Source of the DNA: Bacteroides propionicigenes
Lineage (GTDB): Bacteria > Bacteroidota > Bacteroidia > Bacteroidales > Bacteroidaceae
Assembly: GCF_018390535.1 (NCBI RefSeq)
Contig: NZ_JAHBBW010000004.1
Location: forward strand, 248,001-312,000
DNA: 64,000 bases
Direction of reading: 5' to 3'
Part shown: positions 35,868-44,747 of the stretch, one piece after another
Position numbering within the stretch: position 1 is the first letter of the stretch
How the letters are laid out: every line of letters starts with the position of its first letter
Made by a program: the position numbers and the translations under genes
Notes under the pieces: model-generated
Told to the model about the DNA's origin: nothing
Databases searched by the model: none
The model's input: only the letters and a program-made list of their open reading frames with translations

Positions 35868-37328
35868 CTACTTCTTAATTATCACTGCTATTCCCTGACG
35901 TTCCAGTTCCTTGGCAGCTTTCTCTATGGCTTCATAGTGTTCGGGGGCAATTCCCAACTTCGGAAGGTCAAGCACGGGAAGTTCCTCGGAAATATGCATA
36001 TCCTTATCTTCCACACGGTCGATAATCATACCTACGGCGCTGGTATTGTTGGTTATCGGGTCTATCAGGATGAAAGAGCCGGTGGCTTTGTTGGTTTGGT
36101 AAGGGTCAAAGAACAGCTCTTTGGCGGTAGTAAGCACTACGCGGGCAATTTGGTTCAACTGCATCGGCAGGGTTTCTTTCGTCAGTTGGCCGTTTTCGAG
36201 GGAGAGTTTCTCCATCGTATTGACATCCACTTTATACTTGATGTTGTCAATACGCGTGCGGCTCAAATTGGTAGTTTGCTTGATGAAGAAAGATTTGTTT
36301 ACGTCCATCGGCTCCTCGTCCATCCATACCACCATAGCCTCAAAATTACGCTCCATCATCGGAAGATTGTCGGGATGCACCAGCATTTCTCCGCGCGAAA
36401 CGTCAATCTCGTCTTCCAGCGTCAGCGTAACGGACTGCGGCGGGAAAGCATAATCCAATTCTCCCTCGTAAGTCACGATGCTCTTGATGTGCGACTTCTT
36501 TCCGGAAGGCAATGCCATCACCTCATCTCCCTTGCGGATAATACCCGAAGCCACCTTGCCGCAGAAGCCGCGGAAGTCAAGGTTGGGGCGCAGTACATAC
36601 TGCACCGGGAAGCGGAAATCATTCAAGTTATGGTCATTATCGATGTGTACGGTTTCAAGGAAATCGAGCAAAGAAGTACCGTTGTACCAAGGCGTACGGT
36701 CTGATTTCTCCACTACATTGTCGCCGTCAAGCGCAGAAAGCGGAATGCAAGTCACATCGGGAATGCCCAGCGGAGCGATAAACTTCTTGTATTCGCCTAC
36801 AATCTCATTGAAGCGTTCTTCGGAGAAATCCACCAAGTCCATTTTATTTACGGCAAGCACCACGTGCTTGATACCCAGCAAGGACACAAGGAAAGTATGG
36901 CGGCGTGTCTGCGTAATGACACCCATGCGGGCATCTACCAGAATAATCGCCAAGTTGGCGGTAGAACCGCCGGTAATCATGTTGCGCGTATATTGTTCGT
37001 GTCCCGGAGTGTCGGCAATGATAAACTTACGATTATTGGTGGAGAAATAGCGGTATGCCACGTCGATAGTGATACCCTGCTCCCGTTCCGCCTTCAAGCC
37101 GTCCAGCAACAAGGCGTAGTCTATGTGGTCACCGGCATTACCCATACGCTTGCTGTCACGCTCCAACGCATCCAACTGGTCTTCGTACAATTTCTTACTA
37201 TCGAACAACAGACGTCCGATAAGCGTGGACTTTCCGTCATCCACCGAACCGGCAGTAAGGAAACGAAGCAAATCTTTCTGTTCGTCTTTATCAAGGAAAG
37301 CCTTTATATCAAGTCTTGAATCATTCAT
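35868..37328 (-). CDS. cysN: Sulfate adenylyltransferase GTPase subunit
   Basis: 486 residues. EF-Tu-like GTPase with G1 GSVDDGKST (28-36), G3 [11 protein letters not shown] and G4 NKMD, followed by two beta-barrel domains. It hydrolyses GTP to drive APS formation by CysD. There is no fused APS kinase domain (as in NodQ); CysC is separate. 32 bp after cysD. Confidence 0.97.
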   Translation of the reverse strand: MNDSRLDIKAFLDKDEQKDLLRFLTAGSVDDGKSTLIGRLLFDSKKLYEDQLDALERDSKRMGNAGDHIDYALLLDGLKAEREQGITIDVAYRYFSTNNRKFIIADTPGHEQYTRNMITGGSTANLAIILVDARMGVITQTRRHTFLVSLLGIKHVVLAVNKMDLVDFSEERFNEIVGEYKKFIAPLGIPDVTCIPLSALDGDNVVEKSDRTPWYNGTSLLDFLETVHIDNDHNLNDFRFPVQYVLRPNLDFRGFCGKVASGIIRKGDEVMALPSGKKSHIKSIVTYEGELDYAFPPQSVTLTLEDEIDVSRGEMLVHPDNLPMMERNFEAMVVWMDEEPMDVNKSFFIKQTTNLSRTRIDNIKYKVDVNTMEKLSLENGQLTKETLPMQLNQIARVVLTTAKELFFDPYQTNKATGSFILIDPITNNTSAVGMIIDRVEDKDMHISEELPVLDLPKLGIAPEHYEAIEKAAKELERQGIAVIIKK

Positions 37329-37360
37329 TTCTTAATTCTCAATTTTTAATTCTTAGTTTC

Positions 37361-38272
37361 TTAGAAATATCCCTCACGCTTCTTCTGCTCCATGCTTGCT
37401 TCTTGGTCGAAGTCGATAACGCGGGTAGTACGCTCACTCTTGGTGGTGGTCATCATCTCTTCCACAATCTTTTCGATTGTGTCGGCGCTGCTTTCCACAG
37501 CTCCCGTCAGCGGCCAGCAGCCCAACGTACGGAAACGTACCATACGCATCTCAATCTTTTCACGGTATTGTTCCGGCAGGCGTTCATCATCAGCCATAAT
37601 CAGGTTACCGTCAATCTCCACGCAAGGACGCTCCTTCGCAAAGTACAAGGGGACGATAGGAATATTCTCCAGACGAATATATTGCCAGATATCCAGTTCC
37701 GTCCAGTTGCTCAACGGGAACACACGGATACTCTCTCCCTTATGGACACGTGCATTATAGATGTCCCACAATTCAGGACGCTGGTTCTTCGGATCCCATT
37801 GATGGAATTTATCGCGGAAAGAGAAAATACGTTCTTTCGCACGCGACTTCTCCTCGTCACGACGGGCGCCGCCGAAAGCCGCATCGAATTTGTACTTATC
37901 CAGTGCATGCAACAGAGCTTGCGTTTTCATCAAGTCGGTATGCACCTTACTGCCATGTGTAAAAGGTCCCACACCTGCTTCGAAAGCTTCCATGTTGCTC
38001 TCTACAATCAGGTTCCAACCATACTTCTTGGCATACTCGTCACGGAATTGAATCATTTCCTTGAACTTCCACTTAGAGTCGATATGCATCAACGGGAAAG
38101 GGACTTTACCCGGAGCAAAAGCCTTTTCGGCCAGACGTACCATCACCGATGAGTCCTTACCGATACTATACAGCATCACCGGATTCTCAAATTCCGCAGC
38201 CACTTCGCGGATAATATGAATAGACTCTGCTTCGAGTTCTTTCAAATGGCTCAGTTTATATTCTTCTTTCAT
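37361..38272 (-). CDS. cysD: Sulfate adenylyltransferase catalytic subunit
   Basis: 303 residues. PP-loop motif [18 protein letters not shown] at about 36-53, the [19 protein letters not shown] block and [11 protein letters not shown] are conserved in CysD. It makes APS from ATP and sulfate as a heterodimer with CysN. It lies 6 bp after cysC. Confidence 0.97.
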   Translation of the reverse strand: MKEEYKLSHLKELEAESIHIIREVAAEFENPVMLYSIGKDSSVMVRLAEKAFAPGKVPFPLMHIDSKWKFKEMIQFRDEYAKKYGWNLIVESNMEAFEAGVGPFTHGSKVHTDLMKTQALLHALDKYKFDAAFGGARRDEEKSRAKERIFSFRDKFHQWDPKNQRPELWDIYNARVHKGESIRVFPLSNWTELDIWQYIRLENIPIVPLYFAKERPCVEIDGNLIMADDERLPEQYREKIEMRMVRFRTLGCWPLTGAVESSADTIEKIVEEMMTTTKSERTTRVIDFDQEASMEQKKREGYF

Positions 38273-38278
38273 TATATA

Positions 38279-38887
38279 TTATTTCTTCTGAATTCTCGGT
38301 AAAATTAATTCCAGTAGCTTATTGACGGATTCTTCCAAACTCAATGCGGATGTGTCCAGTACCAATGCCGGATGAGCAGGAGCCTCGAAAGGTGCGGAAA
38401 TGCCGGTGAAGTTCTTAATCTCTCCACGGCGCGCCTTTGCGTACAAGCCTTTTACATCCCTGCGTTCACACTCCTCAATGGGTGTACTGACGTACACTTC
38501 CAGAAAATCATCCTTTCCGATAATATTCGCCGCCATTTCGCGGATGTCATTGCTGGGACTGATAAAAGCCGCAATCGTTACAATGCCCGTATCTACAAAC
38601 AGCTTGGACACCTCGGCTATACGGCGGATATTCTCTATTCGGTCCGCTTCCGTAAATCCCAAATTATTATTGATGCCGCTACGGATATTGTCGCCATCCA
38701 AAATACGGCAGAGCAATCCGCGCTTATGCAACTCACGCTCCAAAGCGATAGCTATCGTACTCTTGCCCGAACCGCTCAGCCCGGTAAACCAAATCATCAC
38801 ACTACGCTGCTTCAGGAGTTCTTCCTTGTCCTCGCGTGCCAGCATACGGTCGAAGATTGGATAAATATTGTTGTTATTTTCTATCAT
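38279..38887 (-). CDS. cysC: Adenylylsulfate kinase
   Basis: 202 residues. P-loop GLSGSGKST (about 35-43), LDGDNIRSGIN and FISPSNDIREMA are the APS-kinase landmarks. It phosphorylates APS to PAPS, the donor for the downstream sulfotransferase. 7 bp after the SLC13 permease gene. Confidence 0.97.
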   Translation of the reverse strand: MIENNNNIYPIFDRMLAREDKEELLKQRSVMIWFTGLSGSGKSTIAIALERELHKRGLLCRILDGDNIRSGINNNLGFTEADRIENIRRIAEVSKLFVDTGIVTIAAFISPSNDIREMAANIIGKDDFLEVYVSTPIEECERRDVKGLYAKARRGEIKNFTGISAPFEAPAHPALVLDTSALSLEESVNKLLELILPRIQKK

Positions 38888-38894
38888 AATTCAA

Positions 38895-40448
38895 TCAAAA
38901 TGGCCAAATTAAGGGAATAAGAAATATAGAAATCAAGAAAGTGATAATATTCAGCGGAAGTCCGATACGAACAAAATCCGTGAACTTATAGTTACCGATA
39001 CCCTGTACTATCAAGTTGGTCTGATAACCGATAGGCGTCGAGAAACTTGCCGAGGCAGCCATACAGATAACCACAAAGAAAGGCATCGGACTTACTCCCA
39101 ACTGTGACGAAATGGAAAGCGCCAACGGAAAAGCAAGCGCAGCAGCGGCATTATTCGTTATCAATTCGGTAAAGAGGTTCGTAATAATGAAGACGGCAGC
39201 CAGCAACACTTGAGGCCCGTAATGTTCTGTCAGACCAATGATGTACTTAGCCACGGCATCCGCCACACCCGAATTTACCATCGCCTTACTGATAGCAAAA
39301 GCACAGGCAATCGTTATCAATATATCCCATGATATATATTTGGTATATTTACGGGCCGGGAAGATTTTTGTCCATGCCATTATAATAGTCGTAACAGACA
39401 CAAAGAAAAACATATCCAGCTTGATATCCGGAAAAGCTTCCTTCACAGCCGGTAATTCGCCTACCGTAGCTCCGGTAATCATCAGAATCAGTAAAGCAAG
39501 TGCAAACCAACGCTTACCCTTGCTCGCAACAGGTTCAGTATCCTTGCCATTGGCAAGCATCACAAAGACGGAAGATTCCCCCCACGTCTGTACAAAAGAG
39601 TCGTCCGCCATAACAACCACCGTATCGCCTTCCCGGAAATATTCATTCTCCAAGCCCTGCGCATAACTCTGACCGTTACGCTTTATTTCTATAACCTCTG
39701 CACCGTAATGACGTTTAAAGTTGAAGTCCTTCAGTTTCTTGTTGATTCCCGGAAAACGAGCGCCCAATACAGCCTCCACCCTATGCAGGTCACTGTGTTC
39801 TTCCGGCTCGTCATCGGGCTTCACAGCATCCTTACGGACATCCGGCAGCAGCTTGGAAGAAAACAGAAACAAATAGATAATACCTGTTATCGCAATAAAA
39901 ATCCCCACTTTACCAAGTTCAAACATGGTAAATCCTTCATAACCGGCATCCAGTATCATGCCATGCACCACCAAGTTTGTGGAAGTACCAATCAAAGTAC
40001 AGATACCGCCCAGAATCGTTACATACGAAAGAGGAATCAGGAACTTCGTAGCCGGAAGCTTTACCGACTCCGCCCAACGCTTTATAATCGGAGCGAAAAT
40101 TACAACAACAGGAGTATTATTCAGAAAAGCGGAGATAAAGGAAATTGTCGGCAACATTCTGAGCTGCGCCTTGAAAACAGTAGTTTTACCTTGTGGGAGG
40201 AGCTTCTTGATGAGTTGCCCCAATGCACCGGACTGGCGAATACCTTCACTGACCAAAAACAGCATCGCTACCGTAATCATCCCCTTGTTACTGAATCCTT
40301 CCAGCATTTCTTTGGGTGTCAGGATTCCTACGCAAAGGAATAACACCACAACCGAGAAAAGCACCATTCCCGGACGCATCTTGTCCAGAATCAAGGCCAT
40401 CACCATGCCCAACAGCGCTAAAAGCACAAATATGATTTCAAACGTCAT
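38895..40448 (-). CDS. SLC13/DASS-family permease with RCK_C domain, probable sulfate importer
   Basis: 517 residues with about 10-12 transmembrane helices split by a cytoplasmic RCK_C (TrkA-C) domain at about 205-290 (RVEAVLGARFPGINKKLKDFNF, EYFREGDTVVVMADDSFV). SLC13 motifs include FLNNTPVVVIFAPI and TNLVVHGMI, and the second-half counterpart ASASFSTPIGYQTNLIV. Members of this group carry sulfate or dicarboxylates; sitting between cysQ and cysC it most likely imports sulfate. Confidence 0.85.
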   Translation of the reverse strand: MTFEIIFVLLALLGMVMALILDKMRPGMVLFSVVVLFLCVGILTPKEMLEGFSNKGMITVAMLFLVSEGIRQSGALGQLIKKLLPQGKTTVFKAQLRMLPTISFISAFLNNTPVVVIFAPIIKRWAESVKLPATKFLIPLSYVTILGGICTLIGTSTNLVVHGMILDAGYEGFTMFELGKVGIFIAITGIIYLFLFSSKLLPDVRKDAVKPDDEPEEHSDLHRVEAVLGARFPGINKKLKDFNFKRHYGAEVIEIKRNGQSYAQGLENEYFREGDTVVVMADDSFVQTWGESSVFVMLANGKDTEPVASKGKRWFALALLILMITGATVGELPAVKEAFPDIKLDMFFFVSVTTIIMAWTKIFPARKYTKYISWDILITIACAFAISKAMVNSGVADAVAKYIIGLTEHYGPQVLLAAVFIITNLFTELITNNAAAALAFPLALSISSQLGVSPMPFFVVICMAASASFSTPIGYQTNLIVQGIGNYKFTDFVRIGLPLNIITFLISIFLIPLIWPF

Positions 40449-40466
40449 ATATCTACGAGTCGTTAT

Positions 40467-41282
40467 TTAATTACGCCTGGGCTCTACTATAAACCAGGGA
40501 TTCAACAAATCTTCTTTATTATACCGTAAAGGCTCTTCCTTTCCGGCTTGATACACTTCCATACCGGCAGCCCGTGCAATGGCGTGCCCGGCGGCTGTAT
40601 CCCACTCCATTGTCGGAGCAAAACGGGGATATACATCCGCTTTACCTTCCGCAACCAAACATATTTTGATAGAACTCCCGCTGGAAACCAATTCTACATC
40701 CGTATGACAACGCTTCATCTTTTCAATGTAGTCTTCGGTCTCGGAAGAAAGATGTGAACGGGACGCCACAATCACAAACTTATCATGTTTCTCCTGAACC
40801 GGCAAACAAACAGCCTTTGCCATTAACTCCTCCAACGACATACCACCGCGAGTTGTAATATCAGCCAGTTTATACGCTCCTAAACATTCTTCTGCAAAAT
40901 AGAGTTCCTTCTTTACCGGAAGATAGATAACCCCCATTACCGGAATGGAATTGTGCACTAAAGCAATATTAACCGTAAACTCTCCATTTCGTTTTATGAA
41001 CTCTTTCGTACCGTCCAGCGGGTCCACAATCCATAAAGTAGTCCACATACGCCTTTCCGTGTAGGGCAAATGCTTTCCTTCTTCGCTCAATAACGGATAA
41101 GGAGTATTACGCAGATAACCGGCAATCGTTTCATGCGCCTTTTTATCAGCAATCGTCAAAGGAGAATTATCCGCTTTCCTTTCTACCTGAAAGTCTGACG
41201 CCGGATCGTTGTAAATAGAAAGAATATCTTTACCCGCACACAGTGCTGCATCAATCGCGTCAAGTATATATCGTCGTTCCAT
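40467..41282 (-). CDS. cysQ: 3'(2'),5'-bisphosphate nucleotidase
   Basis: 271 residues. Inositol-monophosphatase fold with the metal motif WIVDPLDGTKEFI and the second motif WDTAAGHAIARAAG. It converts PAP, the by-product of sulfotransferases, to AMP, and relieves product inhibition. First gene of the sulfation operon, so donor synthesis, use and recycling are co-transcribed. Confidence 0.95.
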   Translation of the reverse strand: MERRYILDAIDAALCAGKDILSIYNDPASDFQVERKADNSPLTIADKKAHETIAGYLRNTPYPLLSEEGKHLPYTERRMWTTLWIVDPLDGTKEFIKRNGEFTVNIALVHNSIPVMGVIYLPVKKELYFAEECLGAYKLADITTRGGMSLEELMAKAVCLPVQEKHDKFVIVASRSHLSSETEDYIEKMKRCHTDVELVSSGSSIKICLVAEGKADVYPRFAPTMEWDTAAGHAIARAAGMEVYQAGKEEPLRYNKEDLLNPWFIVEPRRN

Positions 41283-41308
41283 ATTGTATTCTAAAAATAT
41301 ACAAGGTG

Positions 41309-41350
41309 CAAAATTAAAAACTTTTCTACCGCCAAAAGTTTTTAATTTTG
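41309..41350. promoter_or_regulatory. Perfect inverted repeat overlapping the cysQ-operon -7 box
   Basis: Arms of 17 bp (41309-41325, CAAAATTAAAAACTTTT, and 41334-41350) around an 8-nt loop. The left arm contains a minus-strand -7 box TAATTTTG (41309-41316), 27 bp ahead of cysQ. By symmetry the right arm contains the same box facing right (41343-41350). A CAAA at 41333-41336 reads TTTG on the minus strand but at only 16 bp spacing. It may be an operator, or the base of a leader hairpin. No gene begins to the right before the SPOR terminator. Confidence 0.65.
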
Positions 41351-41443
41351 TTTTATAACTTCTTTTAAACGAAAAAGAGAAATTTATAAGTACTTTTCAC
41401 AATCTTAGAAACCGATGTTTCATAATCATTTCCAGCGGATTAT

Positions 41444-41474
41444 AAAAAAAGGCAGTAACTTCCCAGTTACTGCC
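41444..41474 (-). terminator. Terminator of the SPOR-protein gene
   Basis: Stem GGCAGTAACT / AGTTACTGCC (41451-41460, 41465-41474) with TCCC loop, followed on the minus strand by seven T residues. Confidence 0.85.
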
Positions 41475-41530
41475 CTATCTTGAAAGGAGGAAAATACCCC
41501 TTTCTTATGAATTACCAAAAAGAATTCAAA

Positions 41531-42034
41531 TTAATTAATGCGATACAGCAGCCAAGCGCCCTGGAAATCCTGACGGTTAGGGTATTTAGCTTTGAAAGCG
41601 TCACGAGCATTGGCAGCCGAGTTTCTGTCTGCATATGTGCTTACAATCACACGATACATCGCTGCTTCTGCATTAAATGCAATAACCGCATTGTAGCCTT
41701 CCTTATCCAAGAAGTTCTTCAGGTTTTCCGCATTCGCTTTTACGCCGAAGCTACCGCATACAACGCTATAATCCTTCAGCCCGTCAACGCCCGATACTAC
41801 CGTCACCTTTTCCTGACGAATTGTGCCTACCGGTGCACTTTCCACCACCTTAGCCTCTACAGGAGCGCTAACTACAGGAGCAACCTCCTCTACCGGTGCG
41901 GCAGTCTGCGGCTCTGCCAGTTCCTGTTGTTTAGCTTTTTCATATGCTTTCTTATAAGCGCTTTCACTTGACTTACAAGAAGAGAATGCCAGTACAATAC
42001 ATACTCCCATTCCTAACACTGCCAGTTTTTTCAT
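41531..42034 (-). CDS. SPOR-domain lipoprotein
   Basis: 167 residues. Lipobox AFSSC near residue 20, a Lys/Glu/Ala/Pro-rich linker, then a SPOR domain in the last 80 residues (DYSVVCGSFGVKANAENLKNF, YRVIVSTYADRNSAANARDAF). SPOR domains bind denuded peptidoglycan glycan at division sites. It follows the lipocalin-like gene by 49 bp and ends at a strong terminator. Confidence 0.9.
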   Translation of the reverse strand: MKKLAVLGMGVCIVLAFSSCKSSESAYKKAYEKAKQQELAEPQTAAPVEEVAPVVSAPVEAKVVESAPVGTIRQEKVTVVSGVDGLKDYSVVCGSFGVKANAENLKNFLDKEGYNAVIAFNAEAAMYRVIVSTYADRNSAANARDAFKAKYPNRQDFQGAWLLYRIN

Positions 42035-42083
42035 CTTTTTCTTTTATTTTTTGTTAGTAACTATGTCTATTCTCAAATTACAC

Positions 42084-42536
42084 TCAATACTTACGAAAAA
42101 CATATTTAGTTCCTTCATAGTTCAATCGCATCTTCTTGCCTGTCAGTTCTTCCACCTTAAACGTCCTTTCGCCGGTATCTCCCCAGCCAAAGAATTTCTT
42201 ATAGCTTTCCGAATTCACCAACTCCTCATGCGCAGCCTCGTTTCCGGAACTGTTATCCGGCCACAAAGTTATAGAAATTTCATCATCTTTCAACTTATAA
42301 TAACCATAAAAACCTTCATAGTTTCCATTTTCATTCATACAATATGCCAGAAAACTACCTTTTTGAAAACCATAGAAAATACTGTCTACTTTCTGTACTT
42401 TACCGTCGGAATACTGATATTCGCGCAACTGCCATTTTCCTACCCAGTCAGAACCTCCGTCATTCATGCAAGACGTCAGTCCCGGTGCTATACACATCAA
42501 AAGTAATAGTATTGTCCCGTTCAGCAATTTTTTCAT
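42084..42536 (-). CDS. Lipocalin-like lipoprotein
   Basis: 150 residues. Signal peptide with lipobox GLTSC (Cys at about 23). The remainder is beta-rich with the WVGKWQLREYQYSDGKV opening common to Bacteroidota lipocalin-like lipoproteins and a final MRLNYEGTKYVFRKY. Function unknown; probably envelope-located. Shares a transcript with the SPOR gene. Confidence 0.7.
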   Translation of the reverse strand: MKKLLNGTILLLLMCIAPGLTSCMNDGGSDWVGKWQLREYQYSDGKVQKVDSIFYGFQKGSFLAYCMNENGNYEGFYGYYKLKDDEISITLWPDNSSGNEAAHEELVNSESYKKFFGWGDTGERTFKVEELTGKKMRLNYEGTKYVFRKY

Positions 42537-42559
42537 ATACCACTTTTTTATTTAGGGAA

Positions 42560-42567
42560 CAAAAGTA
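42560..42567 (-). promoter_or_regulatory. -7 box of the lipocalin-like/SPOR operon
   Basis: TACTTTTG on the minus strand, 23 bp ahead of the start codon. Confidence 0.5.
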
Positions 42568-42693
42568 CGCCGAACCGCTTATCTTCCCCCCTCCAATGCC
42601 GTTAAATATAATTAAAATCTACATTTTGTCGTTTTTCATGGCACATATTTCTAAAAAACAAGAATTATTGAACAATCATTCAAAATATTTTGT

Positions 42694-42701
42694 TAGCTTT
42701 G
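42694..42701 (+). promoter_or_regulatory. -7 box of the YtxH/holin-like operon
   Basis: TAGCTTTG, 36 bp ahead of the YtxH-like start codon; the gene also has a good AAAGGAG ribosome-binding site. Confidence 0.6.
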
Positions 42702-42737
42702 TCATATTAGACCTAATAAAAAGAAAGGAGTATTATT

Positions 42738-42947
42738 ATGAAAGGATTAAATGTTTTAGCAGCGTTTTTAGGTGGTGCAGCAGTGGGCGCAGCCATCGGT
42801 GTTTTGTTTGCCCCGGAAAAAGGTGAAGATACGCGTCATAAGATTGCAGAAATCCTTCGCAAAAAAGGTATCCGGTTGAACCGTAATGAAATGGAAAACC
42901 TCGTTGATGAGATTGCCGCAGAAATTAAAGGCGAAGCAAACGAATAA
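42738..42947 (+). CDS. YtxH-like small membrane protein
   Basis: 69 residues. One glycine/alanine-rich membrane segment (LAAFLGGAAVGAAIGVLFAPEKG) followed by a charged amphipathic tail, as in YtxH-domain proteins. The neighbouring phage-holin-like gene is its usual partner in Bacteroides. Probably part of a stress-linked membrane set; role not known. Confidence 0.8.
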   Translation: MKGLNVLAAFLGGAAVGAAIGVLFAPEKGEDTRHKIAEILRKKGIRLNRNEMENLVDEIAAEIKGEANE

Positions 42948-42976
42948 ATCAAACCACATTTCAAAACAAAGCCACT

Positions 42977-43339
42977 ATGTTTGCAGATGACAACAGTATT
43001 GAGAATATCCAGCAGCTATTTTTCGATTTCAAGAAATATCTGGAACTACAAAAAAAATACACCCAGCTGGAAGTAGCGGAAAAGCTGACCATATTGCTTT
43101 CCACACTTATACTCGTGTTACTGGTCGTCATCCTCGGCATGGTGGCTTTGTTCTATCTATCCTTTACCCTGGCCTATATATTAGACCCCATAGTAGGCGG
43201 ATTAATGGTGAGTTTTGCCATGATAAGTTGTTTCCACATCCTATTGATTGCACTAATCGTCATATTCCGCAAGAAATTCATTATTAATCCAATGACCAAA
43301 TTCATTGCAGGATTATTCATAGATAACGACAAGAACTAA
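42977..43339 (+). CDS. Holin-superfamily-like (DUF1469-type) membrane protein
   Basis: 120 residues with two long transmembrane helices (LTILLSTLILVLLVVILGMVALFYL region and the second at about 70-97) and a short charged N-terminus with coiled-coil character. It resembles chromosomal Phage_holin_3_6/DUF1469 proteins, which are not phage lysis genes. Lies between the YtxH-like gene and an 88-aa gene with short gaps. Confidence 0.75.
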   Translation: MFADDNSIENIQQLFFDFKKYLELQKKYTQLEVAEKLTILLSTLILVLLVVILGMVALFYLSFTLAYILDPIVGGLMVSFAMISCFHILLIALIVIFRKKFIINPMTKFIAGLFIDNDKN

Positions 43340-43345
43340 AATATC

Positions 43346-43612
43346 ATGGATATGAATGAAACTTCCAAGACAGAGATTCTCACATTAGAAGACCTTCAAC
43401 GCCAAAGAGCCGAAGCCTTAGAAGAGTTGCGTGCCCAAAAGCAGGTCATGTCCGATACCGCCCGTAATTTATTCGCCCCTATTGCTCCTGCAGCAGACAA
43501 AGGAACAGCTGTCATGCGGGCATTTAATACCGGCATGGCAATATTCGACGGAGTAATGCTTGGAATAAAGTTGATGAGAAAAGTCAGAAAAATATTCAGA
43601 CCAAGAGGTTAA
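43346..43612 (+). CDS. Small hypothetical protein
   Basis: 88 residues. Helical N-terminal half (LTLEDLQRQRAEALEELRAQKQVM) and a hydrophobic stretch (VMRAFNTGMAIFDGVMLGIKLM) ending in a basic tail RKVRKIFRPRG. Last gene of the three-gene set, 6 bp after the holin-like gene. Its stop overlaps the end of the convergent smalltalk gene by 4 nt. No assigned function. Confidence 0.7.
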   Translation: MDMNETSKTEILTLEDLQRQRAEALEELRAQKQVMSDTARNLFAPIAPAADKGTAVMRAFNTGMAIFDGVMLGIKLMRKVRKIFRPRG

Positions 43613-43719
43613 ATCCCTATCACTTGTCCGCCAATCACACCTGCAATAGCGCTTGCCACTGCAATAATCACTTTCAGAATCTTATCCCAAACCGATACTT
43701 TGATACTCATAATTTTCAT
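43609..43719 (-). CDS. Smalltalk family micro-protein
   Basis: 36 residues starting MKIMSIKVSVWDKILKVI and continuing as a hydrophobic Ala/Gly/Val helix to a GQVIGI end. Length and sequence agree with the 'smalltalk' family annotated beside HU-like proteins in Bacteroides. An internal ATG at 43710 is an alternative start. A single membrane-spanning or membrane-bound helix is likely. Downstream of the HU-like gene on the same strand. Confidence 0.75.
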   Translation of the reverse strand: MKIMSIKVSVWDKILKVIIAVASAIAGVIGGQVIGI

Positions 43720-43769
43720 TTTTTAATCATTAAACACTAATAACTCATTACTATCATACTTTACACGAC

Positions 43770-44258
43770 TTATCCCAGCGGATTATCTTTCTCTCCGTCA
43801 TCAGGTAATCCATCACTGCCACCGGAGGAACTGCCATCAGTTGCCGTTTCCATACATTTCTCAAATTCTACTCCTTGCAATAAAGCACGGGTAGTACCCA
43901 TAGCAGCGGGACGCGTATATTCCGGAGTAAACTGGCAACGTAACGCTGTCACCTGACTCGGATTTACATCTTCCGCTTTCTCCGTACCCTTACCTCGTGT
44001 ACGAGCCTTCATGGTAAATGTACCCAAACCATTCAACCGCACCGTACGGCTATTTAGCAGATACATCCGCATTGTCGACATCAAGTTTCGGATTACATTC
44101 TGCACATCACCCGGCGTCAATGAAGATTTCTCGGCAATATTCTCTGCCAATAACTGCGTATCTACCGTTTTTCCCACTTTTTTCAGGCTCAAGTGCCATG
44201 TCTTCACACCTTCTTTTGTTGCAATTTGCGACTGTCTCGCATAATAAAATAGAGGCAT
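43770..44258 (-). CDS. HU-like (HU-HIG type) DNA-binding protein
   Basis: 162 residues. The central part (LLAENIAEKSSLTPGDVQNVIRNLMSTMRMYLLNSRTVRLNGLGTFTMKARTRG-type region) follows the HU/IHF fold pattern, with the N-terminal extension and long acidic/Gly-Ser tail (SSSGGSDGLPDDGEKD) of the Bacteroidota HU-HIG family. A good AAAGGAG precedes the ATG, and a near-match -7 box (CACCTTTG) lies at 44325-44332. Probable nucleoid-associated protein. Confidence 0.88.
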   Translation of the reverse strand: MPLFYYARQSQIATKEGVKTWHLSLKKVGKTVDTQLLAENIAEKSSLTPGDVQNVIRNLMSTMRMYLLNSRTVRLNGLGTFTMKARTRGKGTEKAEDVNPSQVTALRCQFTPEYTRPAAMGTTRALLQGVEFEKCMETATDGSSSGGSDGLPDDGEKDNPLG

Positions 44259-44356
44259 ATTATCTCTCCTTTACATTTTAAATTAAACATCTTTTTTAAA
44301 ATCTCATTTCGTTGATCAACGATGCAAAGGTGAGAATATATACAGGCATAAACAAA

Positions 44357-44383
44357 GAAAACAGCCCCGCTGGAGCTGTTTTC
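44357..44383 (-). terminator. Orphan terminator hairpin
   Basis: GAAAACAGC (44357-44365) pairs with GCTGTTTTC (44375-44383), followed on the minus strand by TTTGTTT. It probably ended the gene now reduced to the remnant at 44435-44585. Confidence 0.65.
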
Positions 44384-44434
44384 TGAAAATGATTTATAAT
44401 ATGCTTATTTACTATCTGTTATATACTTCCGGTT

Positions 44435-44585
44435 TTACAGTTCATCTACCACATAACGTTCTATATTGCGCGTCTCCTTACTAAAGGGAACCAAAAAATT
44501 CAAGAAGCCATAACGAACTTCATCATTGGGAAACTTCAATGTGTAAAGTCTGTATGCCTATAGGCAATTTACGCATTTGTTCCAT
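44435..44585 (-). pseudogene. Deletion remnant of an AAA-ATPase-like/PD-DExK gene
   Basis: The minus strand starts MEQMRKLPIGIQT, the usual N-terminus of the large Bacteroides AAA-ATPase-like (PF09820) / PD-(D/E)XK family. After a frame change it runs directly into LYTLKFPNDEVRYGFLNFLVPF and ends NIERYVVDEL, the typical C-terminal half motif. About 150 bp remain of a gene that is normally about 1.5 kb, so the centre has been deleted. This remnant is the main content of the 489-bp gap 44259-44747, together with the two terminator hairpins. Confidence 0.75.
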
Positions 44586-44652
44586 TCTATTTTTTTAGAA
44601 GCTATATGTAAATATACAGTTTTTCATTTACAAGCTCTGAAACAATTAATAA

Positions 44653-44694
44653 AACCAGCCGGAATCACTTTAAAAAAAGTAATTCCGGCTGGTT
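44653..44694 (-). terminator. Terminator of the ompA-family gene
   Basis: AACCAGCCGGAAT (44653-44665) pairs with ATTCCGGCTGGTT (44682-44694), and an inner ACTTT/AAAGT stem extends it past one mismatch. On the minus strand TTTTATT follows. Confidence 0.85.
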
Positions 44695-44702
44695 ACACAT
44701 CA

Positions 44703-44742
44703 AAAGGATATTGATTCTTAAATTTGTTATTAGTTCAATCCA
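44703..44742 (-). repeat. About 40 bp shared with the IS66 tnpC 3' end
   Basis: Just after the OmpA stop, 44703-44742 (AAAGGATATTGATT ... TTAGTTCAATCC) aligns with the end of the IS66 transposase gene at 46093-46132, with about four differences. In the IS copy the TTAGTTCAATCC block encodes the last codons and stop of tnpC. Confidence 0.6.
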
Positions 44743-44747
44743 ACAGA

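Noticed and set aside
42977..43339. Prophage holin
   Set aside because: There are no phage genes nearby; chromosomal YtxH plus DUF1469-type pairs are common in Bacteroides.
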